Assembly: GCA_015499995.1 (NCBI GenBank)
Contig: JADNRV010000010.1
Location: forward strand, 1 to 64,000
DNA from: Flammula alnicola
Taxonomy: Eukaryota; Basidiomycota; Agaricomycetes; Agaricales; Strophariaceae
Length of the DNA stretch: 64,000 bases
Direction: 5' to 3'
How positions within the stretch are numbered: position 1 is the stretch's first letter; each line of letters begins with the position of its first letter. Position numbers and translations under genes: made by a program. Below the pieces are notes generated by a model that saw only the letters and a list, made by a program, of their open reading frames with translations, was not told the DNA's origin and ran no database searches. Below, one piece after another: positions 58,303 to 64,000 of this stretch.

Positions 58303-60542
58303 TTATTTTATGCCGGTATCAATGTCTTTTAGAACGCGCTCCTCATCGTACGACTTCCTCTTTTTCTGCCCTGTAGTCATATGCCTATCCTCTTCAAGAA
58401 CCTCTTGGTGAACCCATCCATCTTCGGCAGCCTTCCATATGATGTTCTTGAGAGCATCCTCCAAAACACCATAAAGCCAGTCGTGCGTCTCGAGCTTCTC
58501 GATCTCTGCCTCAGCAGCTTTCTCGTCTTTCTCTCTCAACATTATCTGGTCCGGTGACATGTACCGATGCCCAAATCCAGAATAAATGTCCCGCAGGACC
58601 GCAGAGAACGGTTCCTGCTCCAAACCAATGCGACTAACGGTGGCCATAGACATCGTGAGCAAGTCCGCCTTATCATCTCCACCAACGCCGTTGAGAGTAG
58701 AGTCAAACTTCTTCAAAAGAAAGGTTCGGCGGCGTGGATTCAATGTATTTCGAGCGTATTTGATAGCGACCGTGGTCAGGACGTAGACGAAAGACTCAAG
58801 ATCGTCGCCAGTCTTATGTTCTCCAGTATCGCCCATGAGCAGCCGGGCGGATATGAACTGGAAGGTTCCCTGTGACAGAGTGAGATCGAGCAGCAGCACT
58901 GGATGGAAACAGAACCTACCGTTTTCTCGTCACACCTCGCAGTCGTTGGGCCCTGGCCAACACGTTTGCTTAGTTCCCAATCGATGAGGATCCCCTCCTC
59001 TCCTACCATGACGATGTTCCCCAACGAGACGTCCCTGTGCAGGATGTTAGCTTTCGTCACCGCGTCCCAATGCGCTGGAGAATAACGTCTGTCAGCAGTC
59101 AACGTCATGGAGATGCGGGAAAGAACGTTACCAAGCAGAGCACATTTCACTGCGTTAACCATTTGCCACGTCGACGAAAACTGCTTTAGAGACGTGCCGA
59201 CTGTGCCAAGGACAAGACGGTAATGCATGTGGAGACGGGGGAGATTGTCTTTTGCAGCTGAACTGAATTTCTGCACCTCTCCGCACACATGGCGCACATC
59301 GCTAGCCGTAATGAATTTAGCAATATTGCGAACACCTTTCTCATGGAGCTCCCGATAGATATCACCCTCTAGCTCATACTTCGACACCCGCCACGTGTCT
59401 TTCAACAAGACGACTGCTTCCGTCTGACAGTCGTAAGCCTTGAAACATCTTGTACCGCGACCAAGTGGGAAGATATGATTGTTCGTGAATGGTTCGTGCA
59501 CGACATAAAAAGTTTTCTTTTTCGTGACATCATCTTTAACGGAGACCTTGTAGAGTCGATCCGTATCCTTGAGATCGAGGACCTCGCGAGCCTTCTCCGC
59601 CTCGTTGCCGCCGCGGACGCGACGGAAGGTGGTGTCAGTACCACGAATGCTTTTGTCGGCATGTGAAAGGTGCCAGAAGAACATAGGGAGCCATTTCGTT
59701 TCTGTGTAATCGAACGCTTCCGTGACGATGGCGCAGCTTCGGCTCCAGTGTATGAATCGGCAGTTGGTTTGGTTGATAAAGAAAGAGAACGGGTGCGTTC
59801 GGAACTGCGTAGCCTGGATGGCATTGGCGTATAGGGTAAGCTGGCCACGCGTATCACGAGCTCGCGTTGTGTCCCATTCGAACGGTTGCTTGGCGTCAAT
59901 GGAGTAAAGTGGCTGGTCCAGCGCAAATGGTTCAAACGAGGTGTCGCTCTTCAGCTCCCCGAAGCCCGTCATAAGCTTTGCCTGAGTAACACACTCGCCA
60001 GGCTTGGGAGCATCTTTGTCAGCGTAGATACCAATGTCAGGTTTAACGCAATGGTCAAAAAGGACATCAGACTCCGGGTCTGACACAGTCGACGTGTTGA
60101 CAAGTTTGATGCCTTTACAAAAAGGCTCGAGTGCAGTGATCTGGGCTGGGTGAGCGCCTACTCGTAAATGACAAAAAGGCGACTTACCAGCGGGTCATAC
60201 ATCTCAGGCTCCGTCCTAAGCTTCGCTACATCCCGGAGACTTTCGTAGTCAACCTCTGGCAAGGGCGGGGCCTGCGGCCTCAACGTCAAGGAATTCTTCC
60301 AAGAATTGGTTGACTGGAACAGGCCCCCAGAACTTTCCCTTCATCTCAGTGGCTGCTTCGACGAAGGCATCCTCCTGGTATACGTTGGTCGATGTTTGTG
60401 GCACTCTGGAGCTGAGTCGGTTGGGGAAAGGTGTTTCTTGAGGAGGCGGAACGGTTGGCTTCTTGGGCGTCTGGGGCGTCTTCGGCTCGAGTGAGGCATA
60501 GAATTGGGCAAAATTTATGGGCCCCCGCCTTTGCGATGCCAT
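58303..60542 (-). CDS. FunK1-type fungal protein kinase, with an apparent 1-nt frameshift
   Basis: Four exons give some 650 residues. The N-terminal part (Pro-rich, then FVEAATEMKGKFWGPVPVN) is followed by GIKLVNTSTVSDPESDVLFD, the kinase small lobe, and the catalytic loop ANILHRDVSLGN. The DFG position reads ILIDWELS, as is common in FunK1 proteins. TGTFQFISARLLM and DDLESFVYVL form the activation and C-lobe signatures. The tail is basic (TTGQKKRKSYDEERVL). This family is expanded in mushroom-forming fungi and its role is mostly unknown. In exon 1 the frame switches near 60258-60263, where AAGPAL should run into PEVDYESL but one extra base is present. This could be a sequencing error or an early pseudogene. 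A transposon ends about 58 bp upstream of the start codon. Confidence 0.85.
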
Positions 60543-60600
60543 GATTCAACTTCAAGGTGAGTTATCATTTGTTATAAGTACAGTATTGGTCTGTTTCAAG

Positions 60601-61344
60601 AGGACCCCTGATAATCCTGAGGGAACTCAGATACAAAATCAGTGATTTTGGGCGGAAAATGGGTGGACACAATTTTTGCGTTTGGGGCGGATTTTTTGGT
60701 GGACTTTGTACCCGACTCAAAATTTCGCCCAGTTTTAGGTGGACTATGTATCCGAGTTCAAAAAAATCTCCCAAAATTTCTAAAAATCCTAAAAAAAATT
60801 CCTGAGCCCTGTAAGCATACACGAAAGCTCTCTGCAGGCTTTAGCCATGGTATGTATCATAAAAAGCTACTATATATCTCCATCATTACCCTCATTTCCC
60901 TTCTTTCCACTGGCAGGGCAACACAGCTAATGCATCGTGGAGAGATTCATGTAAAGCAAACAAATTCCCAATTCCACGCAGAAAGAATTTATTATAGCTA
61001 CAGAAGTATGGCATTGTTGGGCACTGTATCAAAAAAGTCGTCAGAGGTCCCAGGTGGCCCAACTAACGGTTAAGCATTGTTCTGGTTGGTGTTGGTCCAA
61101 TGTTGCACTGAGACCGATCAGGGCAGGCCACTGGCCCATCATGGGCCACGGTCGACAATAGGTGGACGGTATCCAGGTTGGGTTGACGTTCAAGGTTTAT
61201 AGGTGGACTTTGGATCTATGTTTGAGGCTAGCAATGTTGACCATAGGTGGACGCTATCAGTAACAGTATCCGGGTTCCGCGGCCTCCGGCCGCGGTTTTG
61301 AGGTGGATCCGTATCTGAGTTTCCCCAGGATTATCAGGGGTCCT
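60601..61344. mobile_element. 744-bp non-autonomous DNA transposon (MITE-like) with 8-bp target duplication
   Basis: The left end AGGACCCCTGATAATCCTG (60601) and right end (61344) are inverted repeats of about 34 bp with only a couple of mismatches. Directly outside lies GTTTCAAG at 60593-60600 and again at 61345-61352, a perfect 8-bp target-site duplication. Length, ends and 8-bp duplication fit a non-autonomous member of the hAT or a similar 8-bp-duplicating superfamily. Inside, a phrase of the type AGGTGGACT-TGTATCCGAG is iterated several times. No transposase is encoded. The 143-codon frame at 60642-61073 is a by-product. It is inserted next to the FunK1 kinase start. Confidence 0.9.
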
Positions 61345-61577
61345 GTTTCAAGAGACCAGTGAGTGGCAACCGCGTTCAACTAGGGGATCGGAGTTTCAAT
61401 GTGCACGTGACCGCGTGTACTTAATCTTCGCACTTTCGGAATTAATTAATTTGATGCCGGTTCTGTAAGGTCTTAGTAGATCTTAATTCTTCTTCGTGAA
61501 TTCTGCTTGTCTGCCAGTCGCCTCCATATTCCCTCTCCATTTATTCATCTTCTAAGATTGACAGCATTCTATCGCAC

Positions 61578-62583
61578 ATGCGTACCGACGCGCACTGTCG
61601 TCCTCGTCTGACTCTGAAGTTTGCTGTTATCGCGTACCTTGTTGCATTCCCCGCGGTGGCACAGAAGAACATCACTGTGCTCAACACTGACAAGTCTATC
61701 GCTGTAACTTAACCCTCACCTCAGCACCTCCCAGGCTCATGTCGACACCCATAGTACTCGGGCGAGGACACCGTCAATCATCTGTTTTGCGACTTTAGTA
61801 AATCTCTACGCGGACAGGTAGGCTGCGCCCACGTTCCATCCAAATGCGCATCCAGCGCAGCAATCGGCCAGAACCCCGATGCGGCAGCAGAGTTCGTATT
61901 CAAGGGCGAGTTTCGACGAGCTTCACAGTGTGCCATACGTTCTAATAATTAATTCCTTCCTTCAAATTCGATGATATGAATACTTATCAGGCTCAGCGAT
62001 CTACGTGACCGGACTCGTCCAATCTATCTCGCCCATGTACACGGTCACCCTGGACGGCCAGGCCACAGACGTCGACGGCGCGCGGCCCTCGAGCTTCTTC
62101 GCCTGCTCTCATCTTTTCTCAGCATCCAATCTCGATCCGAATGTAAGCCACACGATCCGGCTCTCCATCAAAGGTCCCTCCCCGACTCGCGATATGTTTC
62201 GGGATCCGGAGGGACGGGATACGCTATTTGGGCTGGTGAATTTCATGTACGCTTCTCTCTACATTTGAAACTTGTAACAGAGTCGCTGAATGGTGTGTTC
62301 GTAATCTCCACGTAGATATCTTCCATCTTATCTATCACCCCTAACGGGACGTCAAGCTCTACTCGCTCGTCGGCGCCTACTTGCACAGTCGACAACAGCA
62401 TTGTCGCGTCCGCGCCCTCAACATCTTCCTCGCCCTCCCCGTCATCAAATCCTCTTCTACTGCTTACCCACATGTGACTTCGTCTCCCCGGACCAATGCT
62501 GCTCCTAGAAGCGGGGGCACAGGGATGATTGCGGCCTTGCTCGGATGGTACGCTTTTCTCGGTGTTGTGTCTCGATGTCTGTA
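61578..62583 (+). pseudogene. secreted Ser/Thr-rich protein, decaying tandem paralogue
   Basis: This copy is paralogous to the gene at 62995. Exon 1 carries a signal peptide and QKNITVLNTDKSIA. Exon 2 starts YSGEDTVNHLFC and continues with VGCAHVPSKC and AAAEFVFKG. Exon 3 starts SAIYVTGLVQSISPMYTVTL and continues with DPEGRDTLFGLVNF. The second intron (61906-61990) would start with GC. After the last intron the Ser/Thr-rich tail (NGTSSSTRSSAP) and the C-terminal hydrophobic segment (GMIAALLGWYAFLGVVSRCL) lie in different frames, and the acceptor expected from the paralogue is missing. It is therefore probably broken at its 3' end. The family binds or sits at the cell surface, but its function is not known. 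Confidence 0.6.
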
Positions 62584-62994
62584 GTCGAGGGGTTCACGGT
62601 ATTTGACGACGACGCATCATACATAAGATTGGCACAGTCTCAACACACGCAGAAGACAATGATCTGGAAGATGGGCGAGGACTGTAAAGTCGTAAGCGAG
62701 GTTCACTTTTCATCTTGAATCAAGCAACCACATGCGCCATCTGCGTCGATGAGCTACCTTTAAGCAGTGCAATGTTACCGGATACCGTGGTGGGCCATAT
62801 CAATCTAAAAATAGGTTTGGTGTTCACAAGGAAACACCAAGCCCCTCCTACCCGACACGAAACGGTACAGCGCCAAGCATGTTTTCATCTTTCATATCTG
62901 TTTCTTCTGTTTCTTTCCTTCACTTGCATACACAATAGTGAACTCTAACCTTCCCACTCGTTCTAAACACACTCGTTAAATATCGCCACTCAAC
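62584..62994. other. promoter region of the second secreted protein gene
   Basis: No gene is supported. It includes a pyrimidine-rich stretch at 62870-62925 upstream of the next start codon. Confidence 0.45.
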
Positions 62995-64000
62995 ATGACT
63001 TGGCCGCGATCTACCACGTTCAAGCTTCTCACCGCCGCGTCCCTCCTCTCTCTTCTCCACGTTGAGAGCGCGATGGCGCAGACGAACATCACCGTGCCCG
63101 ACACCGACAAATCTATCACTGTGCGTCCATGCCCCTCCTACCCCACTCACCTCGATCTGATTGTCGACGACGTGTACATCCCATGCTACGTAGTACTCGG
63201 GCCAGGGCACCGGCGATGCCGCCTTTTGCCAACACACAGCAAATGGAAATGTCGTCGGCGGACAGCCAGGCTGCTACAATGTTCCCTCCATGTGTGCGCC
63301 CAGCGCTGCTATGGGCCAAAGCCCCGATTCCGCTGCAGAGTTCACGTTCAAGGGTACGTTGAAGTCCGCTGTCTGTCAGAATTTTTGCAAATTCCCCCGG
63401 ACCACACACTGACCTCTGCACTTCCCATTCATCTGCCTAAACTATCTATATCAGGATCAGCAATCTACGTGACCGGTCTCCTATACTCCATATCGCCCAT
63501 ATACACCGTGACCCTCGACGGCCAGGCCACCGACGTCGACGGCGTGCGGCCCTCGGGCCCGTTCATCTGCGCCCCCCTGTTCTCCGCAGCGAACCTCGAC
63601 CCCAACGCGGACCACACGATCAAGCTCGCCGTTAAAGGACCGTCTCCGGCCAGGAATATGACGCTCGACCCGCAAGGGAAGGACGCGGTGTTTGGGCTCG
63701 TGAACTTCATGTGCGTGTTGACATTTTGACACCTTGAGATCGCGCGCCCTTCAAGTTTGTCCTTCGATCCCGACTGACGCACGCATTATTGAATATTTTA
63801 GCTACACCGTCCCGAACGGATCTTCCGCCTCCAATACCACCACATCATCCGGTGCTGGCATCTCATCATCGACTCTGAGCGCGAGTGGGATGTCAGCTGG
63901 ACCCGCCAACACTAACACCGCCGCAGCAGCTTCGACAACGTCGACTTCAGCGGCTGACGGTCGACGTCTTTCCATGAGTAATCGGACCGGACGGTTGATC
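62995..64000 (+). CDS. secreted Ser/Thr-rich cell-surface protein, 3' end outside the window
   Basis: A signal peptide (KLLTAASLLSLLHVESAMAQ) is followed by TNITVPDTDKSIT, then, after short introns, a Cys-containing segment (CQHTANGNVVGGQPGCYNVP), AAEFTFKG, SAIYVTGLLYSISPIYTVTL, DGQATDVDGVRPSG, HTIKLAVKGPSP and DAVFGLVNFIYTVPNGSS. The repeated beta-strand pattern with DG turns resembles a jelly-roll domain seen in many agaricomycete surface proteins that continue into a Ser/Thr-rich linker and a membrane span. The linker (TTTSSGAG, AAAASTTSTSAADG) is reached before the window ends at 64000, so the C terminus is missing. All visible introns are GT-AG. It is the intact partner of the copy at 61578. 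Function unknown. Confidence 0.75.

Noticed and set aside
59402..59935. 177-codon minus-strand frame inside the kinase
   Set aside because: It is out of frame with the kinase exon, Ser/Arg-rich and without any kinase signature, so it is an overlap artefact.
60642..61073. 143-codon open frame as a gene
   Set aside because: It lies inside the non-autonomous transposon, follows its iterated motifs and has no recognisable domain.
1..64000. CRISPR array or bacterial operon structure
   Set aside because: No regularly spaced short repeats of the right kind. Genes contain spliceosomal introns, so the DNA is eukaryotic.

Overview
The window looks like nuclear DNA from an Agaricomycete (mushroom-forming basidiomycete). 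Genes are split by many short introns of roughly 50-65 nt. FunK1-type protein kinases, an F-box/LRR protein, hAT transposon debris, several cytochrome P450s and a basidiomycete-type sesquiterpene synthase are all present. All exon structures below were read by eye from splice sites and reading frames. No database was searched.

Layout: 1-7.9 kb is repeat-rich and gene-poor. It holds a decayed hAT element with long terminal inverted repeats, a GC-rich minisatellite, a second inverted-repeat pair and a degenerate triplicated block. 7.9-37.1 kb, probably extending to 43.2 kb, is a terpenoid-type biosynthetic gene cluster: a sesquiterpene synthase (7918-9393, +), an HxxxDG acyltransferase (10073-11818, -), three related P450s (13184-15358 +, 18086-20444 -, 22939-25138 +), the fossil haem domain of a fourth P450 (about 21776-21970), a secreted GDSL esterase (16813-17991, +), and a tandem array of four secreted FAD-linked (BBE/VAO-type) oxidases, all on the minus strand (25336-37085). 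Two nucleotidyltransferase-fold proteins (38.2-40.3 kb) separate the array from two atypical short-chain dehydrogenases (40.9-43.2 kb).

The likely logic of the cluster is inferred. The synthase cyclises farnesyl diphosphate. The P450s, and possibly the dehydrogenases, oxidise the scaffold. The acyltransferase esterifies it. The secreted oxidases and the esterase could finish or activate the product outside the cytoplasm.

From 43.7 kb the content is ordinary genome: the clathrin adaptor AP-1 beta subunit (43747-46464), a GH30 glycosidase pseudogene, a FunK1 kinase relic, an unrelated P450 with a canonical haem motif (52179-54524), a broken small conserved gene, an F-box/LRR gene, a FunK1 kinase with one apparent frameshift, a well-preserved 744-bp non-autonomous DNA transposon with an 8-bp target duplication next to the kinase start, and a tandem pair of secreted Ser/Thr-rich proteins. 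The second of that pair runs off the window end.

The signals most worth a second look are the unusual gene set of the cluster, the fourfold oxidase array with a shared TATA-like promoter block, the P450 fossil, the 0.7-kb near-palindrome inside the oxidase array, the intact transposon insertion, and three places where only a GC-AG intron keeps the reading frame.
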